A stretch of DNA of 64,000 nt from contig JADLSH010000331.1 of NCBI GenBank assembly GCA_016169945.1, forward strand, positions 1 to 64,000, written 5' to 3'. Positions 1 through 11,713 of this stretch are shown here, piece by piece; position 1 is the stretch's first letter; each line of letters opens with the position of its first letter. Made by a program: the position numbers and the translations under genes. Below the pieces are notes generated by a model. It was given only the letters and a program-made list of their open reading frames with translations, made no database searches and was not told where the DNA came from. The DNA is from Trachythela sp. YZ-2020. Lineage: Eukaryota > Cnidaria > Anthozoa > Malacalcyonacea > Clavulariidae.

Positions 1-10
1 TGTATTGCAG

Positions 11-208
11 GTGATCGTGGCCACGATAGCGTTTGCAGTATGGGTATAGATAAAGCTAATGTTCGTTTTGTTATTCATCATACAATGAGTAAATCTATGG
101 AAGAATTAGCTACCAAGAGAGTGGACGAGCTGGGAGGGACGGCAAGAGAGCACACATTGTATAGTGTATTATAATCTCAATCAGATTCCGAGTCGACAGA
201 GCTGCATG
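11..208 (+). pseudogene. RECQL: RECQL motif V-VI exon, unit A copy, frame broken
   Basis: Homologue of 28516-28704, with the same acceptor (tgtattgcag) and donor (catg|gtaag). It is 198 bases against 189. The excess comes from scattered one- and two-base insertions, for example an extra CA inside the FGMG codons, so the frame is lost several times. Extra bases in homopolymers and dinucleotides look like raw long-read errors more than pseudogene decay. Confidence 0.8.
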
Positions 209-1166
209 GTAAGAGAAAATACATATGCTGTACATAATTGATTACTATGTCGAGGTTTTTTGTTTGTCGTCGTCGTAGTCAGTCGTCTTCGTTGTAGTTT
301 CATATTTGTTTCTTAGCAGGTTTACCCAGAATTTGACAGGATCTTTGTTCTAACCCTTATATTTGATTGCTAAAAGCCTGTATCGATAACAGAAATGCCT
401 AGTCCGTCAAATCATGTCTCACTTTTTTCATTGATACCAGTTTGTAAAAATCCGGCCGTATCGAATTTGTTCAGGAACGAAGACTTCCCTGCAAACCGTG
501 CTTTAATTTTCTTGTCTGGAAATCCAACTATAAAATGAATGCTAAGCAAATCCGCCATTGACCACTTCTACGTCCGTATTAACTATACGTCCGTGTAAAG
601 TGCGGCCCAACTGACCTTGTTATGCTTGTGAATGTCTTAAAAGAATTTTGACTCTAGAAGCAGAGGCCAGCTGGAGTTGATTTATATGTAAGAAAAAGTA
701 ATATTTAATCGTGTGTTTCTGGTACCTTTAGGATTGATCTACCTGAAGAATATACAACAAGAGCTTCTGACATTTCAGACGAAGGTTTGCTTTGTCTGGA
801 AGTTGATAGCTACTTCTACATGTACACTGATGCGCATCATACGTTCCTAATATTTACTCGTAGCTACTAACGCTATTTTGGGGTGACAAATGCTTGACTG
901 AGGAGAGATAGGAGAAGGGATTTTATATATATATGATTTCTATGCGTGGTTATAATTGTAAAATTACTAAACCTTACAGTTTACCTATACCATTATCATA
1001 TGTGGTCGTAAATGCAGGGATCATACAGGGTTAGGATTAATAGTTTTGGTACAAAAATCTTCAAAAATTCACAATTCATAGAAAAAAGGCATCTTACTTT
1101 CCATTTTTATGCTTATGAAAAATCCACTGATTTTTTGGGTTGATATAATAATTTTCTTATCTATAG

Positions 1167-1335
1167 GTTTTCACTGAGCAAACTGGGTTAGAAATTTACA
1201 AGATGTTATCATATTGGTCAAGATCTGCACATTCATGTCGTCGTTCATTGATTGGTCAACATTTTGGTGAGGAGTGGAAAGATGAAGAATGTAAAAGGGA
1301 TGTGTGATAACTGGTCAGAGGAAGACAGAGAAAAG
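1167..1335 (+). pseudogene. RECQL: RECQL zinc-domain exon, unit A copy, frame broken
   Basis: Homologue of 29612-29774, with 169 bases against 163. Splice sites are kept (ctatag acceptor; gaaaag|gtgac donor). Extra single bases, for example tattggtcaag against tattgtcaag, break the frame. Confidence 0.78.
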
Positions 1336-2305
1336 GTGACATTGTTTAATATTTTAAGAGTTTCCGTTTTAGTATTGATGTGGTTTGAGCCTTGAAAATC
1401 GCAAAGGACAGGTGCGTATTTATCTGCCTTGGTTTTATGTCAGGAACTCAGGATTCATATCGAATAATCCATCACAACTTTTAATTAAAAAGTTAATTCT
1501 GGCAAGAGGCGTAAACTCCACGCAAGCAAATTTTGATCAATGATTCAGTTTTGGTACGAAAACTTCATTCATTTGACACACTGGAAAATAAATTTATTGT
1601 TGGAACTGAAACTGCCAACATCAAATTATGATCAAGCTGCGTTTACTTTACAGATACGTTACATAGGCAGGTATAATGTTTTGCTGAATGTAAATGCATC
1701 ACTGAATATTTAACAATGATTGAGCGAGGTTGAGCATGATATAAAGAATCGATCGAGCCGAAGTTTTGTGCAGAGTTGAGGTTTGAATAATTTCTTCTTC
1801 GACGCAATATTGTTTTTGTTCGTGCATGACGTGCCGCTATTATTTTTTCATATCATTATGCATGACGTCAAATCGTGATATGATTACAACTCCACATATT
1901 TAGTGCAGCCATGGTGAGTATGGATTCACGGAGTGGCTGTTAGCCAATCTTTGAAATATATTATTCTCTAAATATCCAGTTCGCGAAGTCTTCGGGGATG
2001 AATTTTGACACGGAAAGTACGTAGTTTTTGAAAACAAAGGTGTAACCTCAGTCAACTGCATATTGGTGTCCAAGCCAAATCGATGTCAACAATCAGCTAA
2101 TCACAATTTGAATAAATTATATAAATCGTTGGTAACCAATGACCACTGCAGCTGGCTTGGCATTGTTTTACAGTTTCACATAACTGTGAAAAGAAATTTC
2201 AGAGAAACTTGAAACTGATATACTCCATTGGCAAATAAGTCTGTAAATGCTTGGGTCAAATGCGCCCTCTTCGTTTACACTGAAGTATAATTCTTCTTTG
2301 CATAG

Positions 2306-2676
2306 ATAACAGTGTTCCTGTGAGAAAGCAATCTGACAAAGGAAGCACAAAATGTTGTAAAGATCTTACAAAACGCCCGGGAATTGCCAGAACGAGTTAC
2401 GCATGATCAGAATTATTAGAAGCCTGGCACGGTAAAGGAAACAAGAAATTACGAGTGAAAGACTCTGCCTGCTCCCACTCTTACCAAAGATTGTCAACGG
2501 TTTCTCATTCAATTTATACTTGATGGTAATTATTTTAAGTAGAAGATTTTCACTTCACACCGTTTTCAACGATATCATATCTCGTACCAGGGACTTCCCA
2601 TGCGCGAATGGGCAAATAACTGGCAGGAAATATATCAAATGTCTATGGTGTTATCCGGTCAAACATCAGCGCCCAG
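2306..2676 (+). pseudogene. RECQL: RECQL RQC exon, unit A copy, frame broken
   Basis: Homologue of 30511-30863, with 371 bases against 353 and the same acceptor (tag|ataacagtg) and donor (cag|gtatgaag). Many small insertions, and a garbled stretch where unit B encodes VPGLRANN, destroy the frame. Confidence 0.78.
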
Positions 2677-3649
2677 GTATGAAGGTTTCGGAAACGTAAG
2701 GTCATACACGGATTTTCTGGGGTGCGCACCCCGCAAATGATATATATTACCAACCTTTTGCCAAAAGCAGCCTTGCTGGGCTTTTGCCCCCAGACCCCAT
2801 GCCATAGCATGGCAATGCACCCCCATATATATGTCCACTCCCCGAAACAAAAATATGGAAAATCCGTGTCTCTGCGTAGGTATCTCTGAAATTTATATAG
2901 TATTCCTATTCCTTTACCCAGCCCTCTCAATTCATGTGCTCAGTTAAATTAAAGTATGGGATAATAGTGATCCAGCGATAGCCAAACTTGAAAAGCATGG
3001 CTTAGGTAAGTTTTTGTTTGATTTAATAAATCAAGAGTTTCGTTTTCCTTTCTCACTTGTCCACTGGAAAGAATGAGCAAAACTAGACAGATTTCCCAGT
3101 ATTTATACCCACTGCAACGTAATATACATGAGATACATGTGGTCTGTGCTCAGTCAACCGTTAGCAGGGTAATTTATGGGATTAATTCTTTAGTTCGCAT
3201 CTCATTATGGGGTTGTGAATAGTATTCTATTCACAAATGAGATTCAATGGTGGAAAAATAAATCGGATTCCCAATGGTGGAAAAATAAATCGGATCAAAT
3301 TTGGCCTTTTTTATCCCAATGATACAAAAAAGGTATCATTGGACAACTAAAAGCCTAATCTTTATTGCTATAGAAAAAGTAAATGTCTATACCTAATAAA
3401 TCCAACGCAGGATAACATGTACAAAGTTGGATTACCCATTTTCTGATACACCCAGTATATTCTGCCTCCTGCCAGATCAATATCTCAGTCATGCTCAGTT
3501 AAATTAAGGTATGGGATAACAGTGATCCGCTCTACCTTTAGCCTTCTTTCATACAACTCACAGGCAGTGCAACACTTCGCCTCAATTACCAAACCAATAC
3601 TCTATTATTACAGCCCCATTTCTTATCATTAAAACCCCAATCTCACCCA

Positions 3650-4760
3650 ATCTATACCCCAAACTATCCAAAACTATACAATGGTTACTCTTACTATGCT
3701 AATTAGCTAGGACTGATCAATAATGTTGTCGGATAAAATTTAGGGCACACACAAAGCGTTTAAGTAATTGACGTTCTGCCAAACACGTAAATTGTGACTA
3801 GGGCTTTTCACAGTTTCAACAAGTTCAGTTAGTGGACTGGACTGAGGAAGAACCTTTATTCTTAAAGAATGTCGAACATAAACGTTCACGTCTTGAAAAC
3901 AAGTTTGGAATATTGAATACTTCCAAAGCATCGTCGTATGCTAGTGATGGACTGATGATTTTGAAAGCTCTTGACTGGACCTTTCAATATCTTTCGATAA
4001 GTATTCTGGGATGTTATAATGTCAAATTTGGGCGCAATACTCCAAGATTGGTCTCATGCATGTTACGTACACTTCAATCAAAGATTTAGTGTCAGCGCAA
4101 GCTCGCTTAAGAAGTCTTAACATGTAAAGACGTTTTTAAGACTTTCCACGATGTAAGTGACGTGGTCGTTCCATTTTAAGTCACCACTAAATATTACGCC
4201 AACCAATTTTGCTGACTTTACCACCTTAATGGACTGTTCGCCAACGGTCATCGGAGAAAAGTTTGGATTTGTTTTCCAAAAGCAAACAAGGATTTCTTTG
4301 CACTTCCGAGTGTTTAGAGACATGTTATTATTTTCACACCAATGCAGCTTAATTCCGTCTAGAGCAGTTGACAAAGCCGATTCTTGCCTTGTAGTGAGGG
4401 TCTCTGAAAGGGTTGTATCGTCGACATATTTCCATCTATCATTCCGTTCAATTAATAAATTATTACTCATTATCATGAACAGGATCGCACCTAAGACAGT
4501 GCCTTGAGGACACCACCGTTTACCTGTTCAAAGCTAGAAGTACATTTTCCTATCTTTACTCGCTGTTTTCTGCCAGTCAGGAAACTTCTCACTCAATCAA
4601 GATGGGATCGATCGCCAATTCTTCCATTTTCTTCATAAGGATATGGTGGTCTATCTGGTCAAAGGTTTTACAGGGCAGTATGATCATGAACCAGCCGATG
4701 TGATCCATGATCTCAGCCAAATCAGCTCCAGTGAGTCTAGGATGACACACCCCGCACGAA
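3650..4760 (-). mobile_element. LINE reverse-transcriptase fragment, unit A
   Basis: On the minus strand, broken frames read FDQIDHHILMKKM, then VRSFLTGRKQRVKIGKC, GGV, PQGTVLGAILFMIM, YVDDTTLSETL (catalytic box, minus strand near 4418-4429), WCENNNMSLNTRKCKE and LVGVIFSGDLKWNDHV. That is the palm region of a non-LTR retrotransposon reverse transcriptase, most like CR1/L2 types. A stop replaces the Trp expected before VRSFL, and a one-base loss separates GGV from PQGT, so it is dead. The upstream limit is approximate. The unit B copy is at 32714-33370. Confidence 0.75.
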
Positions 4761-5369
4761 AACTATTTCATTATCTGCGTTCATCTGCTTCAGGTATATC
4801 CTAACGCGCGCCTCAGAAGCTGACGACGTAAATGAAACACATCAGATATCACCCTTCGTTGTCGTCTGGCAAAATAATTAACTAGCCACAGGAAAGGTCG
4901 ACAAATAACGGCCGTACTATATACATATAATTCTAGATGTCCCTTATAGTCAAATCGCCGTGTGTAGATTGCATCTGATTCCACAGACATTTTGATCAAA
5001 ATCTTTCCCCAAATGTGATTGGAAATGTCTTGAAATAGGCTTCGTCACAAGCAAAAATATACCTCTTACTGGATAGATGAAAGTGCCGGATACTTTGTGG
5101 TAGACCAGCTGACAGGAGTGCAAGATTCTGTGTGGTGATCAGAATCATAGTTTCTACCCTTGAACGAACTCTACCGGGCGGAACGCACAACGTATAATTA
5201 TAGCTATATGGTCGATGACTGTTGCTCGGCAAAGACAATATGCAACATTCGTGAGTAATTCGCCTTGCCAAAAAGAGGCTGGCTTGCGAAAAACTAAGTC
5301 GCGGACATTTGCCACAGTTTTCACTGTATAATGCGTTCTACATCCAGAGCTAAGTGGCCATTGGCCAGT

Positions 5370-5520
5370 GGCCATTGTTCTATTATGCGAAAACATTGAA
5401 TAGAACAAAAGTAACTAAGCATTAGAATTATGTATAAGAACTATTCACTCATGTAGATCATTCTAATGCTTAGTAACCTTTGTTCTATTCAATGTTTTCC
5501 CGAACTAGAACAATAGTAAT
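5370..5520. repeat. Fold-back repeat, unit A only
   Basis: Inverted arms (gaaaacattgaatagaac and gttctattcaatgttttc) surround a short AT-rich loop. Related sequence (ctaatgctyrgttacctttg) recurs near 50700 and 54190, so it is a dispersed family. Unit B diverges from A just before this element. Confidence 0.6.
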
Positions 5521-6482
5521 TTCTGACCTGTGTATATAACAAATTTGTGGTAATTTTCTTTAACAAATAAAAATGTGTCCAGATGCATAAGAATATTTGG
5601 GGGGTCCCGCGCATCACACATTGATAAGGGGTTACATTGCCGTTTCGCCGCCCTATATTATAGTCGCCCTGATTGTACGCAGTATTGAAAAACAGAAACT
5701 GGAAGCCAGACCTTTACAAAACGTTTAAAATATTAGGGATCTCATCAGGAATAATTCAGTGGTTTTCAGCATCGCTTTTATTCGATACATTAAAATTGTA
5801 CCTTGTAACGCCCGAACCGTCTCCGTTACCGGGGTTATGCACAAGCCTCTCGTATAATTTTTGCACAATCAATACACACTTCCCATGCATAGAACTGCAG
5901 TTCGTTATTGACATGCACTGGTAATCCACGACTTGCTAATATGACAATATAGGTGGGTGTCAGTATTTACTGGAGGGGTAAATTCGCCTATACATCTGCC
6001 CGGTAGTGCTTACTGACTCCCCCCCCCCCCCCCATAGAAAAGGTCAGCGCCCCCTCCCCCCACACAAAAAGTCAGAATCAACGAATTCATACTGACATTT
6101 TCACGATCTATGGCATTTTTGACATAATTTGCGCTGGTGGCAGAAGTGTGCACCCACCGGGAAAAATCTGCACCCCCTCTGTCAGATGAGCCTGGATCCG
6201 CCCCTGGGCAGATGGTGGTTTACCTTCAGAACTGTTGACAGTTATAGGAGAAAGTGAACCAAACCAAACATCTATCTTATGTCCTTGCTACTAAATACAA
6301 TAATAACAATAAAACATGATTTTCTCACTCACGATGATTTTCTCACTACCATCTGTGGCAAAAAAGTGCTTAGTGAAGCCTACCTATTGGACAACCACAA
6401 CCAGTTCATAAAAATATGTCGTTAGTTTTAATATTTTATAGATATTCTCAGTGATATTCGGTGACTTTCTTAAATATTTTAG

Positions 6483-6725
6483 AAATCGACCGAGAAATCC
6501 CAGAAAGGTACGAAGAAACGAAACAGGGCCAAATCAAGCAAAGATGATATAAAATGTAGCACTGAAAGCAAAGAAAAGAAAGCCAAGGTTGAAGTAACCA
6601 TTGCTGACAGTGATAGTGATTCTGAATTTGAGAGTTTGAAACCATCATCATCAAAACGTCATAAGAAGTTAAATAATGACTTGCCATGTGCAACACTTAG
6701 TAACCCTGTTGTGGTTATTGAATGA
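6483..6725 (+). CDS. RECQL: RECQL terminal exon, unit A copy
   Basis: Same 243-base length, acceptor and TGA as 37270-37512, and fully open. Only a few residues differ, for example Gln for Leu near the start. This region lies outside the insertion-rich first 3.6 kb. It shows the duplicated gene tail is intact where sequence quality is good. Confidence 0.8.
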   Translation, partial: KSTEKSQKGTKKRNRAKSSKDDIKCSTESKEKKAKVEVTIADSDSDSEFESLKPSSSKRHKKLNNDLPCATLSNPVVVIE

Positions 6726-6735
6726 CTGAATTACA

Positions 6736-6914
6736 GGGAGTCATCCATTTAGTACGTACCGGTACGCAACTAAGGGGGATGGGGGAGGTCATTTTTTCAG
6801 TTGTTACCCCTATTTTTTATGTGACGTTATTTTTATTGTTCTATGCGTACAAGGGAGCACGGGGGGGGGTATATTTTCAAATATTTTCGCGTACGTACTA
6901 AATGGATGACCCCC
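6736..6914. mobile_element. MITE after RECQL stop, unit A
   Basis: Terminal inverted repeats of about 22 bp (ends gggagtcatccatttag and ctaaatggatgaccccc) enclose a G-rich centre. It begins 10 bases after the RECQL stop and is shared with unit B, so it predates the duplication. Confidence 0.7.
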
Positions 6915-7191
6915 AGTTGCGTTTATGTAGGTCCAACGCCAGGCTATTCTGAACAGTAACTTCAGGTTTGAAATTCTCATAAAACACATGCTTCTGCTGC
7001 TCGTGGTTATTGAACGACTTTCAAGTTGCGTGCGTGTGTGATCTTGTAGCTAGGATTTATCCCTTATGATACGGACCTACTTCCAAACATGCATTTCTAC
7101 ATCGATCTATATAAACGGTTCTGCAACAGGGGTACCCCCGGCATCACTACTTTGAAGTTTACACTGCTTTTAGGTCCCTAAAATATATAGA

Positions 7192-7983
7192 CTAGAAATA
7201 CACTCATGCAGAATCCCCTCGCCTATTCGAACTCAGGAATTATACTTCCCAAAGTGTATTGTAACATGAAGTATTCGGTCAATCATTGTAACCATAGCAA
7301 CATACAATTTTTTTACTTTTGGTACAAAATGATAAAAGAGTAATATAAATATTTGTACTTTTAACTATAAAATTATGAATTGCCCCACTATATAAAGTAG
7401 ACATGTTATTACGTACTCTTTTAGCTTTGGTTGTTGTAAAATTTAACCTTAGACATTTCACAAAAACGTCAAAAAATATTCAGAAAACTTCAACTGTTTT
7501 TTTACAGTATATTTTTGACATTACGTTGTTTCTTCAAAATTCAAATTTAAACTTATAGGTTTAATCGATATTATAATAACCTCACAGAGTGTGACATACG
7601 CTTTTGCAAATCCACAAACTAAAATATGAAAAATAGAAACTTACCCGTTTAAAACACTTCAAAAGTGTCCTTTTTTCAGCCATTCGACTCCTTCTCGTTT
7701 ATCTTGTTTTGAAGACTCTGTTTATCGGTATGTTTTTCCAGTAGCCCGAGTATTAAAAATCATTTTTGATGAATAACAAAATCTTTATCCGTAAATCTTT
7801 TAAAAATGTTATCCGTATGTTTCTCTCGACCTGAATTCGCGCATGCGTATAACGTACAAAACCCTGAACCGTCCATGACATCGCGGCGGACGACTTTGGA
7901 TTCCACTGTGTTTTCACATACCCGGGTGTAAATATCCGAGCGGAATTAGTACCCTCGCACGGCGCTTCGCGCCGGCTCGGGGA
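7192..7983 (-). mobile_element. Non-autonomous Helitron-like element, unit A
   Basis: Read on the minus strand the element begins TCCCCGAGCC and ends ATTTCTAG. It sits exactly between host A and T with no target duplication. The empty site aaatatataga|taaatg is present in unit B (37989/37990) and in the third copy (49261/49262). A GC-rich hairpin (ggcgcttcgcgcc) lies near the TC end. These are canonical Helitron marks: 5' TC, 3' CTAG, insertion at AT. There is no coding capacity and no strong 3' hairpin. A second copy is at 26404-27262. Confidence 0.75.
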
Positions 7984-8039
7984 TAAATGTACTTCCCGAA
8001 TTTGAGTCCTCACGAAACAATAACTTGAACTCGAAGCTG

Positions 8040-8950
8040 CCGATGTGATCTATTGTAAATTAAGCCAAACATGAGAGCACCTGGCTGAGGTACCGACATC
8101 TCTAGGTCATTTGATCAGCCACTCTCACGTGTGCGCATGGATTTCGCTAAGAATTTGACCTTGCGAGGCGGTGAGACAATTTCTATTATGTTTGATATGA
8201 GAGTATCTTGCAAAGCCTACGACCTCTCTCATGGCGGTGAGCTCAGTCAAGATCTCTCGTGTGCGACAGCTTTAGTAGTTTTCATTGCCGGCCAGCAAAT
8301 TCGGGAAGTGTATATTGTTACATGTTCAATTCTCTAATTTGTGAACTGAACTGTCATTTATATAATTTCACCAGCCTTAAATGCCGCAAGGTGTCCATTG
8401 CACAGTACCTGGATCGAGCTTCTATACCTATGAAAATTGAAGCCAGTTTTAGATTTGGCGGCCACATTGGAGGGACCACCAATGGCCGTCGTACAAGGAG
8501 TACAGTACGAGGAGATATTTTCAATTTGCGCTGTGTTGGGCGATGCAATTATTGAAGTAATTGGAAATATGTAAAGGAGTTGGTATATTGTTAAAAGTCA
8601 CCGATTTGGTTTGATTTCGGGCGTTTCTAGGCGAAAAAACTGTTCGCGTGTGTATGTTGTTGTCAGCCATGAGTGAGCATATTCACGTGAAAATTTTGGA
8701 ATAAATCGCCGTACTGTGCCTCTCGGCGTAGTAATCAAATAAATTAGTACAAGAAAGGAGACAGTTTCACATGTGAAAGTAATACTGGGCAAATAGTGAT
8801 GGTGAAAGATCGGCCTTAAAACGGGTTTTTGTGACGATTAAAGTCGACGAACTTTGCGTGTTGTAGCAACAATATTTTGCCTTCCGCAGTAATAGTAAAA
8901 CAAGAAACGAGACAGGACGTCTTGTGGGAGTAATATTGCGTGTATATGAT
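8040..8950. repeat. Shared non-coding block, unit A
   Basis: This block recurs at 38040-38943 in unit B, and its first part at 49320-49690. It contains short overlapping open frames on both strands. The 68-codon frame at 8131-8337 is open in all three copies, but the substitutions between them are mainly amino-acid changing, so protein coding is unlikely. No family recognised. Confidence 0.5.
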
Positions 8951-9366
8951 GAGGAATCACTGAATCAGGCTGAAAACGAATGTAATAACAGAAACTTTAC
9001 GCGTAAGTGGCCGTGATGCACTGTCGCCATATAGGACATATAGAATTTATTAGTGGTTGTAAATAATAGTATACTTTCTATGCCCAGTTCATGCTTCAAA
9101 TTTAATATGATGTTTGTAGTAAAGTCATAAAAACTATTTTAATTTTTATACTGTATATTTCTTGTAAAAGTGTGTTTTAAATTTCTGTGAAAGATTTTAC
9201 CTGTCTGAAACATTCTGTGTCCTCTAAAGAATTTGCAAAAAGCTGTATGCAATAAATCAGCATACCATGATAACTGGCCAATGCTATTGTAAAAGTTCTC
9301 ATTGAGAATTGTTTTTATTAATTCAAATTTATTTTTAATATGTCTTTAAACTAGATTATACCATTA

Positions 9367-9902
9367 CAGGGTTCCTGCTACTCCTTGAAGTCCTTAAATA
9401 CTCCTTGAATGAAATTCTGACTTTCAATGGCGCGCTTGAAATGCCCTTGAATCTTGCAGTTTTCTGAAAACTCCTTAAATACTCCTTGAATTTTTTGTCC
9501 TTAATTAATAAATTAATCTTTTCTCTAAATAAAGTATATTTCTCTAAATCCATAGTATTTATTAGATTTTGTAAGTTGGCAAAATCGTGATGCTACAGAC
9601 ACGAGAAACGGGAAAAGTAACGTTAAAATGATACAACTTTCAGATTGTTTCATCGAGTAACTAATAAATTTGTACCTTTCTAAAGTTTTCCTGTTATTAG
9701 GCTACTCATTATAGTTCAACATTAAGCGATATTGTTCTAGGTGTTCGTGATATTTCAGCAGCTTTAACCTTACAAATTTATGCCAATCTGAGGAATTGTT
9801 GAATTTATCTTGTCTTTTCTTGAAAGAAAACATCCTAAATACTCCTTGAAAAATGCTATTTTACTCCTTGAATTCAGCTATTCAAGACCAGCACGAACCC
9901 TG
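9367..9902. mobile_element. hAT-like inverted-repeat element, unit A
   Basis: Ends cagggttcctgctactcc and gaccagcacgaaccctg are inverted. The inside is made of short repeats of actccttgaa. No clean target duplication was found. Unit B has lost its left half in a deletion of about 520 bp and carries another hAT-like insertion inside the remainder. Confidence 0.55.
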
Positions 9903-10325
9903 CATTAGGTTCCTGATCTACTTGTCAGCTATGATGTCATTAATTCTTTGGCACAGGAAAAAAACAGGGGCTAAATATATTAGGCCATCCTTTTAAGCAA
10001 GGTCTGAAATTTGCAGTATCCTGATATCCAGAAAATACTAAAATTTGGTGTTGGATACTAAATAGTGAATGACAATTTCAACAACATTCAAGTCAAGTGC
10101 GTAGAAGTTTGCTTAAGGTTTATATGCATCTTAGTGTATCATGATACCAACTTATTTAGTGTATGAGTTACTTATTTATAACAGTGCATGTATTCCCCAC
10201 TAGCACCACCCCTGCTTCCCCTATACAGATTCAAGCTTAAAATACTTATTGTAAATAAATTGTTCGTTTAATTCATAAGGAAACTAAATGCCACAGCATG
10301 ATGCTTTGTATAGATGACCTGTAAT

Positions 10326-10353
10326 CAGGGATGGATTTACTGGGGGGGGGAGG
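10326..10353 (+). mobile_element. Truncated transposon end joined to a zinc-finger gene
   Basis: The sequence cagggatggatttactgg followed by a G run matches the left end of the hAT-like element at 48570. It stops abruptly where zinc-finger coding homology begins. The same junction is in unit B at 40597, so the fusion predates the duplication. Confidence 0.5.
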
Positions 10354-10719
10354 ATGCAGAAGAGATTTTCTGTAAACAACCTTGAAAGGCATAAAACATT
10401 GCATTTGTTGTTTAGCACTTGTCGTAGAGAAATCATTCAACCACAAGATTTACAAGAACATTTTTTAAAGGATGAAGTCACTGGAAAATATGTTTGCAAA
10501 AAATGCAGTGAAAGGTTTGGTAACGTCAAGAAATTAGTTCGACATATAGCAAGGCAACATGGCAATATTACAAACTATCAATGTGGTTTATGCCAAGAAT
10601 TGGAATCAACAAAACCAACTGGTATTACATATATTTGTGGGGTCTGTGACATGGAGTTTGATGTTCCAACCAAACTTGAAAATCACATGGTTACTCATGA
10701 CATGCCGAAATCTGACTAA
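10354..10719 (+). pseudogene. Truncated zinc-finger gene (C-terminal domain), unit A
   Basis: The 121 open codons encode only half of the last array finger plus the C-terminal domain of the large zinc-finger gene at 11714-13435. The array fingers are gone and a transposon end sits directly upstream. C2H2 units YVCKKCSERF...H-x4-H and YICGVCDMEF...H-x3-H remain. A cysteine conserved in the other copies (NCQCGLC) is Tyr here, and the unit B copy has Asp for a conserved His (QEH). Losing metal-ligand-type residues suggests relaxed selection. The 3' UTR of about 400 bp is also shared with the large gene, so this arose by local tandem duplication. An expressed 3' exon (possible acceptor at gcag|aag) is the alternative. 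Confidence 0.6.
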
Positions 10720-11713
10720 ACAATTCTACATAGACTGGTTTCGTTTTTTAATGTTATATTTACACTGATTTTATATCGATATTGTTGTTTAAAACTATTT
10801 TGAGAATGTATATAAACTGTTAAGTGGCACATTTTCTGAAGTGCATCATATTTGGGGATCATATTTTTACCTTGAAAACTGTTTTCGTTTCGTTTTTTGA
10901 TGTTACATTTTTTTGTTAATAACACAAAGTTTATATTAATATTGTTGTTTAAAAATACTTTAAGCATGTATATAAACTGTTGAGAAAAATTTTACTGTTG
11001 TTGAGAAGTGTATTATATTTTACCCGTATACCTTTAACCATTTCCCGCCAAAACTAGTACTAATGAGGAATTTTCCCGCGTGCAGATCACGACAGCGATG
11101 ATCTTTATACGTAACTGGAATAAAAATACAATGTCTCGAAATGAGCGTTTTAGACTGGATTCCCACAGCAAAGCCGTACATGCCGCCCACAGTCACTCAC
11201 ACCAGGGCGTAGTGGTGAAAACACGGGCGGCAAAATGACAATGGCGCGCCTAATCTGTGCCATTCGCGGACCCCCGTATTTGTAGAGATTTGAAAAAGAA
11301 CTCAAAACAATTATAAAACTAAAAAGGAACTCAAAATTTACTCTAGTTACTAGTACGTAACAAATAGCCTGCATCTTCCGTTTTTTCGACCGAAAGAGGA
11401 ATAATTTCCATATTCCACTCTAGTATATAGGTCAGTGTTAGCCGCCCGTGTTCGAAATCTCAGCGGATTTCAGAATCATTTCCATTATACTCTAGCGCAC
11501 AATTCACTACAATTCACACAAGCTGCCATTTTAGAATATTTAAAACAGTCAAACTGCCAATTGCTAATTGCAGTTTCATAAAAGTGATTACCTCAATTTC
11601 TTAGTGTTTAAGCTTCATAGATTTTACTGTTGGCTGGTGAGTACTGAGTGGTGAACGTTCAATCTCATGTGTTTAGGATTTGTTCCTTACTACGTGTTAT
11701 CACTTATCAAATT

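Noticed and set aside
4790..5408. Minus-strand open frames identical in both units (also 33392-34028)
   Set aside because: Recent duplication explains the identity. No motifs, splice context or codon pattern support coding.
8131..8337. 68-codon open frame kept in units A, B and the third copy
   Set aside because: Most differences among copies change the amino acid, other frames are also open, and nothing resembles a known protein. Treated as non-coding.
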